From Branchinecta lynchi (Eukaryota; Arthropoda; Branchiopoda; Anostraca; Branchinectidae): 64,000 bases of DNA. This document shows positions 31,518-43,001 of the stretch, one piece after another. Positions within the stretch are counted from its first letter, which is position 1. The number at the start of each line of letters is the position of its first letter. The translations under genes were made by a program, and so were the position numbers. The stretch lies in contig JAKZAP010000001.1 in NCBI GenBank assembly GCA_023053575.1, forward strand, positions 27,546,533-27,610,532. Direction: 5' to 3'. The notes under the pieces are model-generated. The model saw only the letters and a list, made by a program, of their open reading frames with translations. It had not been told where the DNA came from and made no database searches.

Positions 31518-33160
31518 AAAAACAAGAGCTACGAGCTCATATGGCACTTGTTACGAGTAGGCACGGCTCGGTTATGTCAATGATATATCTAGTGTTTGCT
31601 AGGTGTTTTCCCACCAAGTTTCATCTCGATCCCTCCACTCATAGCGTTTTCCAATATTTCCGGTTCTCCCCTCCAGCTCCCCCCAAAAGTCACCGGATCC
31701 GGTCCGGATTTTAAGTGGGTCGTCTGAGGCATGAGGTCTTTCCAAATATCAAGTTTCATCGAGATCCGGTCACCCGTTCAAAAGTTATAAATACCTCAAG
31801 ATTCCGGATTCCCCCTCCCTCCACTCCCCCGACAGTGCCCAAATCGGCTCGGTTATGTCAATGATGTATCTAGTGTTTGCTAGGTGTCTTCCCACCAAGT
31901 TTCATCTCGATCCCTCCACTCATAGCGTTTCCAAATATTTCCGGTTGCCCCCTCCAGCTCCCCCCAAAAGTCACCGGATCCGGTCCAGATTTTAAGTGGG
32001 TCGTCTGAGGGATGAGGTCTTTCCAAATATCAAGTTCCATCGAGATCCGATCACCCGTTCAAAAGTTATAAATACCTCAAGATTCCGGATTCCCCCTCCC
32101 TCTACTCCCCCCACAGTACCCGAATCGGCTCGGTTATGTCAATGATGTATCTAGTGTTTGCTAGGTGTCTTCCCACCAAGTTTCATCTCGATCCCTCCAC
32201 TCATAGCGTTTCCCAAGATTTCCGGTTGCCCCCTCCAGCTCCCCCCAAAAGTCACCGGATCCGGTCCGGATTTTAAGTAGGTCGTCTGAGGTATGAGGTC
32301 TTTCCAAATATCAAGTTCCATCGAGATCCGATCACCCGTTCAAAAGTTATAAATACCTCAAGATTCCGGATTCCCCCTCCCTCTACTCCCCCCTCAGTAC
32401 CCGAATCGGCTCGGTTATGTCAATGATGTGTCTAGTGTTTGCTAGGTGTCTTCCCACCAAGTTTCATCTCGATCCCTCCACTCATAGCGTTTCCCAAGAT
32501 TTCCGGTTGCCCCCTCCAGCTCCCCCCAAAAGTCACCGGATCCGGTCCGGATTTTAAGTAGGTCGTCTGAGGCATGAGGTCTTTCCAAATATCAAGTTCC
32601 ATCGAGATCCGATCACCCGTTCAAAAGTTATAAATACCTCAAGATTCCGGATTCCCCCTCCCTCCACTCCCCCCCACAGGGCCCGAATCGGCTCGGTTAT
32701 GTCAACGATGTATCTAGTGTTTGCTAGGTGTCTTCCCACCAAGTTTCATCTCGATCCCTCCACTCATAGCGTTTCCCAAGATTTCCGGTTGCCCCCTCCA
32801 GCTCCCCCCAAAAGTCAGCGGATCCGGTCCGGATTTTAAGTGGGTCGTCTGAGGCATGAGGTCGTTCCAAATATCAAGTTTCATCGAGATCCGATCACCG
32901 TTCAAAAGTTAAAAATACCTCAAGATTCCGGATTTCCCCTCCCTCCACTCCCCCCACGGTGCTCGGATCGGGGAAGTGACTATTTCCAACTTAATCATTT
33001 GGGGTCCCTGATATGCCTGCCAAGTTTTATCATCCTAGCTTATGTGGAAGTGCCCGAACTAGCAAAACCTGGACAGACCGACAGACCGACAGACCGACGG
33101 ACGGACAGAAATTGCGATCGCTATATGGCACTTGGCCGAAGGGCAAGTGCCATAAAAAAA
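31518..33160 (+). mobile_element. Family A element, 281-bp repeat subtype
   Basis: Begins AAAACAAGAGCTACGAGCTCATATGGCACTTG. The core is five tandem units: GGCTCGGTTATGTCAA starts at 31565, 31846, 32127, 32408 and 32690, a period of 281-282 bp. Each unit is two related monomers of about 141 bp. The 3' end has GCCCGAACTAGC, a GACAGACC/GACGG tract, TTGCGATCGC, and the hairpin ATGGCACTTG / CAAGTGCCAT (33125-33134, 33144-33153). Its left edge lies about 60 bp upstream of the start codon of the divergent TXNDC15-like gene. Confidence 0.92.
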
Positions 33161-33655
33161 CATTTTTCTTTGAAATGCAAAAGAATGGTAATTTACATCC
33201 GAGTGTATACCTGCGTACTGTATACCTCATCCAAGAACTTGAGTCGGTGCAAAAGCGAGACGTGCTCATTATTATTTGTGATCGACAACTATCTTATGGT
33301 GAAGCGCTTGTTAAACTCGACCTCCCCACGTTGGCCCAAAGATACGAGCAGATTATCCTGATGTTTGGGAAGTTTCTTCTCTCTAAACCCCAGCATCGAG
33401 ACATCTTACCACCCACTGCACCGCCCACAAACCGTACGCGTCACCAAAATAGACTGGTTCCAGTAGTTTCGCGAACGAACCACCACGCAAATTCGTTTGT
33501 ACCTTCTTTACGGATTTGCTAAACAAAGGAGAGTGATATTTTCCCTTTCTTTGTGTCAGTTGTTATTTAGCATAGTGAAGCAACGCAAATTAGCTGTTAG
33601 CTAGGATGTTGTCTAAATAAACCTATCTCTCTCTCTCTCTCTCATATACATGACA
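33161..33655 (+). pseudogene. LINE 3' end: reverse-transcriptase C-terminus
   Basis: In one frame (to TAA after 33522) it reads ELESVQKRDVLIII, LSYGEALVKLDLPTLAQRYEQ, KPQHRDILPPT, RHQNRLVPVVSRTNHHANSF and VPSLRIC. This is the standard C-terminal layout of CR1/L2-like reverse transcriptases. The 5' part is absent: the sequence abuts the family A hairpin directly. It ends in CTAAATAAACC and a TC microsatellite (33632-33648). A dead, 5'-truncated copy. Confidence 0.85.
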
Positions 33656-36600
33656 AAGAGGTAATAAATTCTACTACAAGTCCCATATTTCAAGATGGAC
33701 TATGCCAAATGCTGATTGTCTACATTCTGTAACATGGACTAGGCTAGGCCAAAAGCTGAGGACACATTTCCAAAAAGGTAGGCCTATTAATGAGTTGAGT
33801 AAAATTTAGAAAATAACTATCTGAAATTGTTTTGCAGCCCTAGCTTTTAATAATGTAAGTGCAGTAGACAGGTTATAATCTTCGCACATTTCTCGTGACA
33901 GTGTTAATACTAAACTGAATGTCAGCCCAGAGATGGTCCCATTCTGAATTAAACTGATAACTATTTTGGCACAGCATTTAGCATGAGCGGAATCTTAACT
34001 AGGCTAACTGCTAGAATCGTAATTCAATCTTTGGCATAACCTCCTCCATGATTTATGGCATGAATAAGGAATCTAATGTTGACTTAGATAATGCAAAGTA
34101 CAATTTCTAACATATGACCTGTTACCTGGCTGTCCTTCCCAGCTTCTCTATATGACAGAATTTTAAGTTTGTTAAGACTAAAGTTGGTTCAGCATTATAA
34201 CGTCAATTATCTGTTCCTAGCAATACACTACAGGCAATACACAATACCTACAGCAGATATGCTACCCAAATTGATTTCGCAAGGGTTTGCTTATTTTTGA
34301 TGAGATCTAAACTAGGCACTTATGCCTGTGCAAATGCATAGGCATTTGTTTGACCTCATCTATGCGAGAGGCATCCTTGTGAACAGGGAAATACGATATT
34401 CAATATGGGAGGCCTAAACCAGGATCCTCTGCGAAGGACCAAAGAACTCACTAAATCTTGCAGAATGGGATGGTGTCAACAGTCTTGAGAAGGAGAATTG
34501 CTCCTCTAGGAGAGAACAGGGAGCAGGGGCGTACCGAGAGGGGTGGGAGCGGGAGCAGCACCCCCCTCCCCGACCACGTTTTGGGCGTTCGGTCAAATTT
34601 CCGACGGAGGCGAAAATTCCGGTCAAAACGGGCATCGCGGCGAAGGCATTATGCCCGTCGAAGGCGTTATGCCCGTTTTATTAAATCTTTTGTCCACACA
34701 TCTCCAAACTGGGTGATTTAACTTGTTTATTGGTTCACATTCTTTATCGATTCACCCAGCTAGTCAGCCTTTATCAATTTCACCGCAATTGGTCCGTCCC
34801 TTCGTAAATACAGTGATTTGAAGTGTTTATTTTGGTCTCATTTCTTACTGAATTGGGTAATTCATCGGATTTTTCTTCATCTGTTATATCGCGTTCAGTC
34901 AGTCCGTTTCAAAAATTTTTATTAATCAGATTCATTTGGTTCTGATTCATTAAACAATTAGGTAATTCACTAGATTTATGTTTAGTCCGTATCTATTACC
35001 AGACTTGCTAAATTCGGTTGTTTTAGGTGGTTCTAACAAGAGTTTATTTCACTACGAAATTCGGTTGTTATAGGCTACTGCTACCGATCTGTTCCTTATG
35101 TTTTTAGTTAGTTTTTTGCTAGTGCCAATTCATTATCTGGTTCACCCTAGTTACTGAATTAGGTAATTTAAGTGGCATTTATTTAGCTCTTGTTCTTTTC
35201 CATTTAATGATATATAGCTTCAGCTAGTTGCCATTCAGTGCTTAACTTTTACTTCTAACGATTGCAGTACTCCAGAAATAAACACGTCTCTTGACGTGAA
35301 AAATAGCCTACTTTTGTTTGCTGTAAATTCAGAATATATTTACTTTATATTTACTGGTACTTTACCCTGGATGGCCCCTTTTTTTCGGAAATCTTGAGAT
35401 CGCAAAAAGGCACTTGGATGTTCAGTGTTTCCACAAAATTACACCTGCACCACATTCCGCAGTTGTCAGTAGGATATTTAGAAGACGATGCGTTGTTTAG
35501 CTGTAGTTGCGAATTGGAATTTGGGGGGCTTGAACCACATTAAAAGCTAGAATTGGCATGGAAAGTAGCCTACTGTAGATAAGCCTACCTTATTGCTACC
35601 TTATTGCTACCTTATTTAGCCTACCTATAACCCTGTAGATAAGCCTACTGTTGACAGAAAAAAAGGTGGCTTAAAAAGATTCTGCCTGCAGCGCTTTAAT
35701 TTGTCCTGGGTACAGCCGATAGCGACGTTGTTGCTTTATAGCAATGGCATATTTTGTTGGCACATTTTCAAGTCCCGTTGGCAAAACTGGATGTCCCCCA
35801 GATGTCCCCCAAGGTAAAAGGCTAGTAATGTCATTTCCCTGAAAAACAGAACTAGAAGGGGAAGAGCATGAAAATGCACCAAATTTTCTCTTTAGACTTG
35901 ATTTTGTACATACTAGAACTTTTTACATTGTAGCTTCTTGAATTCAAATCGCTGTGTCTTATAAAAAAAAAAAAAAAGGAAAAAGTCAGGTACTGATATC
36001 GGCCAATTTTACCAGGTTCCACCCACCAATGACAAAAGGCTTGGATTCCCCTGCCAGGGAATGTTGGGATCCCTGGTTTCAGCCTGTCATAGCCTAAAAT
36101 ATAGGCTTATAGCCATAGGTTGGCATTCAGCAGTCAATGTTGAGAGTAACTAAACGAAGAATACTGAAAAATGGCACTGTCTAGGGAACCGGGAGCCGTA
36201 CTTTTTGCCCTATGGGCTACGGAACCAGTAGTTCTCACGGAAATTAAACCATATGAGCTGCGATTCTGGGATCTGACGTCATTGACTAACATAAACTTGT
36301 ATGTGCGGCTTCCATTCCGGTAGTAAGTGGAAATAGCTCACAGAAACTTCATCGCACCAGCTTCTCGTCCGGTAGTCTTACAGAATTGTGTACTCAGAAG
36401 CTAGGGAGTGTTCCGGTAATGTCTATGTGGAATATAGAACTCATGGAATAGTTTGGATGAGAGCTAGGATGTCCGGATTTTCACTGACTTAGTGGAAATA
36501 ACATGGGAAAAAATCCACTACTGGAACCCATATATTGAGAGCTAAGGTACTGGTAGCAACAGGGTAGCAACAACTATTTGGTTGAAAATGACCAGCTCAC

Positions 36601-37040
36601 GGACACAGATGGCTATTGGCTAGGGTTCAAGTGCGGCCACAAAATTTAAAAATTTGAAATCACCAACCCATGTCAGTGCAGACTAGGAAACCAGAAGTGA
36701 ATATTTTTAACTCAGAGAACCCATCTCCTGCGGACTAGGGTTCCGGTAGTGTGTGATATTTATTAAGATTCCTTACCCCATGAGATGATAATATTTCTTA
36801 ACAGACTCTTTAATTCCATATGGACATGTCTCTGTGACTACAGGAACCCTATTCCCTGGGAGTAGGGCTCTCAGCTCTACGCTGAGATTTTTCAGATAAG
36901 AATCGTAGCTCTCATCCAAACTATACCATAGGCCATCAGAGATGGGTTCTGTGAGTCAGCTGTGAGTTACTAATATTTGCTAGCAGAATCCAATTTAATT
37001 TTCAGTTTTGGCACTGCCGGAACCCTAGCCAATAAATATT
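33656..37040. other. Long stretch without a recognised gene
   Basis: No exon, RNA gene or complete element was recognised in about 3.4 kb. At 34525 CAGGGGCGTACCGAG, with GC-rich sequence after it, resembles the start of hAT-type elements; similar starts occur at 38428 and 44253. From 36170 to 36990 weakly repeated blocks with TTCCGGTAGT and CATATGAGCT suggest a very old tandem array. Confidence 0.35.
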
Positions 37041-37332
37041 CTTTGAGCCCAAGCTGACATTGAAACATTTATTCAAACAATGTTTACAATGGATACGTCA
37101 GCTACGATTCTTCATCAGCAATATTTCAGCCCTTCTTGGCAAGGGTCCTTGTCAGGCTGTCAATCCTCTGGTTCAACTTTGGGGAAGGAAACAAACCTGT
37201 AATAAATAACTGAAGCTTCTTCCGACTATAAATATCTTAGTAAAGAAAATTATCTTCAAATACCACTATAATGAAAAAACTAGTCCTGAGATTTAATTTT
37301 TGACACAGATGCTGTTTTTGCTGCACGATTGG

Positions 37333-37373
37333 GCGATGACAGGAAAGGAAGAAAAAACCTTTCCTGTCATCGC
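37333..37373. other. Perfect 16-bp hairpin
   Basis: GCGATGACAGGAAAGG (37333-37348) is exactly inverted at 37358-37373, with a purine loop AAGAAAAAA. It is surrounded by unique-looking sequence; no terminator role is implied in a eukaryote. Confidence 0.8.
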
Positions 37374-37559
37374 GGATTGACAGCCTGACGAGTACTGAAC
37401 GAGGACCCTGAAAAATACGTTGAGAACGTCCACGAAGCTGCCACAAGGTAAAAAAAAGCACAACCTGATTCCAACAACGAAACATCTGACTTACCAAAAA
37501 CAATACCCCCAATCCGAACCATGCTTCGAACTTTCAAAACTTTTGCGCGACTCAGTGTT

Positions 37560-38430
37560 GTTGAGCGTGTTCCATCCTACTTACCGTAGTTACTACGCAT
37601 GACGTCACGAATCCTGGCTTTTTGTCGACAAGGCTGGAACACTTTTTCTATTTTCCAGCAGGATCTCACGCCAGGGGTGAATCCGACCAATCACGTTACA
37701 GAGATGCGTAGTTACTACGCTTACTACGCTCCCGAGCATGGTAAGCAAATAGTAACTATTAGTTACTATTCCGACAAGGTTGGAACGGTCAGCGTAGTAA
37801 CTTTTCGTGAGGATGGTACGGAAATAGTAACTAATAGTAACTATTGTTAGAAGTGTGGAACACGTTCTTAGCCTCGTTTTGTCCCAATCGCGCTGCCGTA
37901 TCTGCTGCAGCACTTCTTTGCTTTTGCCCAATATGCGTTTTTGGATTCACTTTCTTCTTGGTTGAAGCGGCAGCGCTGCAGCATTTTGCAGGGAAGCACG
38001 GACTTGGTCGATGAGCAAGTCCGTGATTATGGAGAAGCGCTGCCGTCTTCCTCGGAAGCGCTGCAGTGCAAAAACGGATGTAGAAAGAATGAGTCCAGAA
38101 TCGGCCGAGAAGTGGACCTGCAGCACGCAACAAAAACGAGGCTCTTGTTTCAAAGAGCGTGTTCCACCCTACTTAGCGTAATTACTACGCAGGACGTCAC
38201 GAATTCTGGCTTTTTGCCGTCAAGGCTGGAACGACTTTTCTATTTTCCAGCAGGATATTATGCCAAGGGCGATTCCGACCAATCACGTTACAGATATGCA
38301 TAGTTACTACGCTTACTACGCTCCAGAGCATGGTAAGCAAATAGTAACTATTAGTTACTATTTCGAAAAGGTTGGAACGGTCAGCGTAGTAACTTTTCGT
38401 GAGGATGAAACGGAAATAGTAACTAATAGC
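37560..38430. repeat. Two direct repeats around a foldback core
   Basis: About 280-300 bp (TGTTCCATCCTACTTACCG..ACTACGC..GACGTCACGAATCCTGG..GTAAGCAAATAGTAACTATTAG) occurs at 37565-37850 and again at 38155-38430, at least 90 percent alike by eye. Between them, 37870-38150 is an imperfect inverted repeat centred on GCACGGACTTG / CAAGTCCGTG (about 38000-38030), with matching AGCGCTGC arms. It looks like a foldback element flanked by long direct repeats. The short frames here are not coding. Confidence 0.75.
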
Positions 38431-38564
38431 AGGGGCGTCATTAGCCTTTTACCTTTGGGGGGACGTCCGGTTTGTGCCGACGGACTGAAAAATGTGCCGA
38501 CAAAAAACGCTCCCGCCAGCAAAGAATACAACCCGGCTAAAACTAACTGTAATGCATCAGTTGA

Positions 38565-39053
38565 GATTATTCCTCTGATGTAATTTCGTATTTTAAGTTC
38601 ACATGTTTGGCTTTTCATCTTAGCTTCCGCTAAAAAGCGAAGCTTCCAACGACTGTATCGACTGTAAATTAAGCGCCGCATGCGAAATTTTTTTAATCTG
38701 CCTTTTTTTTCGGAATAATTTAGCTATACCTACCATACAAGTTTTATCTTTTAGCGTGTTTCAGACCCCCACGAATTTCAATTCCAAACCGCCAACTAAA
38801 TGCAACACCGTTCTTTCAAATAAAGAATACTATAACATGCGGCGCAGGCAAAATTTGTGTGTAAACTATCTGTAATACATCAGTTGAGATTATTCCCTTG
38901 GTGTATTTTGGTATATTAAAGTTGATATGTTCGGCTTTTTATTTTAGCTTTCGGTAAAAAGCGAAGCTTCCGACGACTGTACTAAGACAAATTAAACAAA
39001 GCGCCACATGCGATTTTTTTAATCCGCCTTTTTTCCGGAAATGTTTAGCTATA
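38565..39053 (+). repeat. Direct duplication flanking a MITE insertion
   Basis: TAATGCATCAGTTGAGATTATTCC..AAAAAGCGAAGCTTCC..TTTAGCTATA appears at about 38550-38730. A diverged copy is at about 38872-39053. The first copy runs on without interruption (TTTAGCTATACCTACC), while the second is cut by a MITE right after TTTAGCTATA. So the first copy is a natural empty site. Confidence 0.75.
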
Positions 39054-39411
39054 AGGCGTATTCTCGCCGTTTGCTGAGGACTCCACTCGAGGAGTCCCCG
39101 CGTTTTTGTTTGTCCCGGGGACTCACTCCCCGTATTCTCGCGAGTCTCCATGGACGGGGAATGCTCCGATTATCAATACCATCATCAGAAAGGACTTTAT
39201 TTCAGACTCGGAGGGGAATCAGTTTTCGCTGTTTTTAGTGAAATATAAAATTAATTAAAAGCATCTTTTTGTTCGAGCAAAATCAATTTTGGAAGCAGTC
39301 CCCGTGTTCTCGCTGTTTTTGTACGCTGAGTCCGCGTGGAGTGACTTCCTCTATTCTCGCCGTTCCCTTCGGTTCCCCGAGGAGTCCTCAGGGAACGGCG
39401 AGAATACGCCT
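39054..39411. mobile_element. 358-bp MITE with 34-bp TIRs
   Basis: The left end AGGCGTATTCTCGCCGTT..TGAGGACTCC and the right end GGAGTCCTCAGG..AACGGCGAGAATACGCCT are inverted. The flanks show ATA at both edges (39051-39053 and 39412-39414), and the paralogous empty site nearby carries it once. The TIR/TSD style could fit a Harbinger-like group, but that is only a guess. No transposase. Confidence 0.85.
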
Positions 39412-39745
39412 ATAGTACCGAACAATTTGTGGGTTTGACCCAGAATTCTTACCCCTTACGTTATAGATACTCTTTTGGCTCCAGACGCACCCATATATGC
39501 CCAGGAAGTCTAACAAGGGTTTCTTCGTCTCTGAAGCTTGCGGCTCGTACAATGTCTTGTACAGCCCTTCCGGCTGTACAGAGGCATCAGAGTGCCGCAG
39601 GTCGTTGTTTCATTTACGAAACTCCTGGAGTACTTATTTGACCTTCGACGTTGTGACACTGTGTGAAATCTCTCAAAAACCACTGTAATCTCATATGGCA
39701 CTTGAAAGCATACATAGTAGCCAAGGGTACTTACTTGTACTTGTG

Positions 39746-40060
39746 TCAGGACGCAAGCTGTGGAGCTGTCCGTGGCGACACCTCCTGACGAACCAAGGCA
39801 TGCCATGAATCTCGGTCTTCTGTGAATGTCATCGAGATTGGAATCCAGTAGGGATCCCAGCTCGTCCCATGCCGGCGGAAGCCTCCGATGTGCTCTGCTC
39901 GAGGTCGTCCCTGAGGGTGATCAGCCACGTTTTAAGCTGACCTACCCGGAGTTTCTTCCAACCGGGCATCAGGTTGGCGAGCAGAGCTTTCTTCGCCAGT
40001 GTGGAATCTTCTATTCTGATCACGTGGCACGTAGCCAAGGGCATCAGCTAATGTTCGCTC
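39746..40060 (-). pseudogene. RTE-like reverse-transcriptase C-terminal remnant
   Basis: On the minus strand one frame reads IRIEDSTLAKKALLANLMPG and LRVGQLKTW, then LRDDLEQ. A second frame reads GTSWDPYW and FTEDRDSWHALVRQ. Together this is the usual tail of RTE/craft-type LINE proteins (R-M-x-D-x-R-L-P-K-x-L, then G-x-x-K-T-W, then A-x-D-R-x-x-W-R-x-L-V). A frameshift separates the two parts. It lies just ahead of a family A array. Confidence 0.65.
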
Positions 40061-40069
40061 TGTCTTGAG

Positions 40070-43001
40070 GCGCAAATAATTATGGACCCTTCGGAGTCAC
40101 GAATATGTATGGGTTCGTCAAAAATATGCTATGCATTTACGTTGCGGCTAAGATGAGAGGTTAGAACTGAATTTGTAAACAAAATACTTGAGGCACAGAT
40201 GATCATGGGGCCTTAGCGATTTAAAAATGCATCGTCTCTTAAGAATGTGTTTTGCACTTAGCGGTAACATTGACGCTTCAAGTATGTTGGAAACTCATTT
40301 GTAAGCAAAACCGTTGAGGTGAAAATGACTACGGGCCCTAAGAAATGACGAAAATGTATCTACAGGTCAAAATCATGTTTGTAACTTTTAGTTAAGATTC
40401 GTACTTTAAGGGGGTTAAAATCATTTGCAAGCACAAACTTTTCGTACAAATGACCATGAGCCCTTAGGAATTATGAAAGTGTGCCGTTGGCTCAAAAGGC
40501 GTTCTGCTGTTTTGCCGATCAATTATCCCGATCAATTATCGGGTTTCGCTTGGATCTGACCAACCATTCAAAGTAAGACACAAAAATTCGGTAACCCGGA
40601 GTCGCGACCTCAACTCCCCAAAAGATGGTCGGGTGAAAGAAATTAATGCTTCCAAGTAATCTGATCGGATCCCTCATACATCTGCCGAGTTCCATCGTCC
40701 AAGTGCATCTGCAAGTCTCTTAACTCCCGATCACCAGAATTCCGGGAAGCCTCTCCACCCCCCACCCCAAGGCGTGCCGATCAGGTCTCTTTTTATAAAA
40801 AAAAAATATATTTACAACTTGTCCTTGTTCTTCCCACCAAGTTTTATTCCGATCCCTCCACTCTAAGCCTGTCCCGAGATTTCCGGTCCCCTTCATTCCA
40901 TCTCCCAGAGTTATCTGATCCGGTCTGGACGCAAAATGGGACATCTGATACCCGAGCTCTTTCTAACTGTCAAATTTCGTTTCAACCCGACGCCCAGTTT
41001 GAAAGTTATGGTTGCCTCAGGATCCTGGATGTCCCCTCCATCTTCTCCCCCAACGATGATCAGATCGGGGTAACGACTATTCTCAAGTCAATCTGTTGGA
41101 ATCCTCTGCCAAGTTTCATCGTCCTAGCACATCTGGATATAGCCTACCTTAACCCGTGATCTGGAAATCCCGGACCCCTCCTCTAACTCCACCTCACAGT
41201 GCCCGGATCCGTTCCGGTTATGTCAACAAGAACAAATAAGAGCAAGAACTGCTGTCTCCCTATATCTGTCACACAACCAAGCTGAGACGAGTCGACTCCC
41301 GACGCAAACGAGCGGAGGTGGATCTTATCCGGGACATCAAAAGTCGTTACCTCTACAGAGAAGGTGTAACGCAGTAAACCACTGAGGAAGAAAAATCGAA
41401 TGGAGGCAGCAGTGATAAGCCTGTTCACACTGGGCTGGGCGGGCGCTGAAACAGCGGTTGCCGGCTCATTGATTCAGACAAGCTTTCGGGGGTTGACAAG
41501 AAAATTCCTAAGAATATCAAAATATACAGAAACTGCCATTTGATGCAAAGCAGATTTTACAAATGCGTCAAATTTAGTTAAAAGTACGATAAACTGTATA
41601 TATATCTTATTGAAAAACCCAAAGGCCGTATACAGGTAACGTAAGATATATGGTAACGTAAATTGTATCTTTTCGGGGTCAATTCAATTAAGTAGTGTCA
41701 ACATCCAGAACAAGAAGAGATAAATTTCATTCCAGGTATTTGCTCTCATATGAGAATATCAGATGAAAACAGGCAGATTCTTTAAAAAAAAGGGCCGTGT
41801 TTCAGGTTTAATAGGCTAAATGGAAATGAACAAATATTACGCAGATGGAATAGGCTTCTCCTCTGACAAACTAACCAGAAACGTACTAGGACTTCTATGT
41901 GGGTCCTAGACAAACTAGAACCCATGTGGCAAGGCCTCAGTACGAAAACCAAAGACTTTCTTTGATGGGAAAATACACCGTTGACATCGAATTATTTGTA
42001 ATTAGTGAACTAAAAGACAAACGAGATAGACCAAGTTGAGGTGAACTTTTGTCTTTCGATTAACTACTGAATCGAAATCTAACTCACTAAATTGAAATGT
42101 ATACAATTATACATTTCGGAAAAAAAAGAAGAAAAAACACAAAATATACACTCACCTACTGGTATTATTTTGACTATTCCATGCTATTCTACCATTTCGG
42201 TAATTTCAGTAATCCTCGAAAGCCTTAATTACGTTACTCTTACTTTACACTCGTCTGACAAAGTTAATACTACAGATGTTGAAACTCAATGGGTCATGAC
42301 TTCAGGGAGTGTGCTTCAAATCCCGGTTTGCATTGTATGGTTCTCCCGAGAGACATAAAAAGGGAATGTCACAAGGGATTAAATATTTATACGTATGGTC
42401 ATGGTGTAACAAAAGCGACTAGGAATGACCATCGTCAAGTTCGCTTTTTGTTTTTCGCATCACTAATATTCACTAATCAGACGCCAGCGTCTACTCAAAC
42501 AAAATCAACGCTGTTTCCTTCCCGTGTGAACAGGCCAGAACATCCGCCTCGCTAGTGGCTACGTTGTTTTCTTCGTAAATGACTTAACGGCGGAGAGTCG
42601 GAGACCAACGAGTATACACGGGCGACCAAGAAATGGGTCCACCTCCGCTCATTGTGGTCGGAACATTTATAGTCGGTGGATGGACGAGAGACCATTGTTC
42701 TTACTCGTTATTTGTTCTTGATGTCAATGATGTTTCTAGGATCTATGCTTGTTTTTCCCACCAAATTTCATTACGATCCATCGACCATAAGTGTGTCCCG
42801 ACGGTTCCAATTGTCGAATCGAAACGGTAGAATCGGGGAAGTGACTATTTCCAAGTCACTTTGATCGGGCCCTGATACGCCTGCCAAGTTTCATTGTTCT
42901 AGCACATCTGGAAGTGCCCTACCTCGTGATCACCGGACCGACCGACGTAAAAGGGATCGGTAGGCCTATATGGCATTTGGTCGGAAGGCAAGTGCCATAA
43001 A
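40070..43001 (+). mobile_element. Family A element split by a 1.5-kb insertion
   Basis: The left part (40070-41226) has the GCAAAACC/GGGCCCTTAG array and then standard monomers up to CCGGTTATGTCAA. It resumes at 42721 with ATGTCAATGATGTTTCTAGG, exactly where the monomer left off. The 3' end has a short ACCGACCGACG tract, GGGATCGG, and the hairpin ATGGCATTTG / CAAGTGCCAT (42970-42998). Confidence 0.85.
41227..42720. mobile_element. 1494-bp TIR transposon with 7-bp target duplication
   Basis: Starts CAAGAACAAATAAGAGCAAG and ends CTTACTCGTTATTTGTTCTTG. Inverse similarity continues inward for some 200 bp (GTGAACAGGC near 41430 and 42530). It is flanked by ATGTCAA at 41220-41226 and 42721-42727. 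The host family A monomer carries this heptamer once, so it is a true target duplication. The interior has no transposase-like frame, so it is non-autonomous. A 7-bp duplication is unusual (Dada-type elements give 6-7 bp; hAT and P give 8). Confidence 0.9.

Noticed and set aside
31565..32970. Regular 281-bp repeats as a possible CRISPR-like array.
   Set aside because: The repeats are long and contiguous with no unique spacers, and the context is a eukaryotic mobile element.
34525..34690. CAGGGGCGT starts at 34525, 38428 and 44253 as hAT elements.
   Set aside because: No matching right ends (ACGCCCCTG) or 8-bp duplications were found, so a defined element could not be supported.
37333..37373. 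The perfect hairpin as a transcription terminator.
   Set aside because: The window is eukaryotic and no gene ends here; it is reported only as a structural oddity.
37941..38303. A 120-codon plus-strand frame, and overlapping minus frames.
   Set aside because: It spans the foldback core and part of the direct repeat; no family was recognised.
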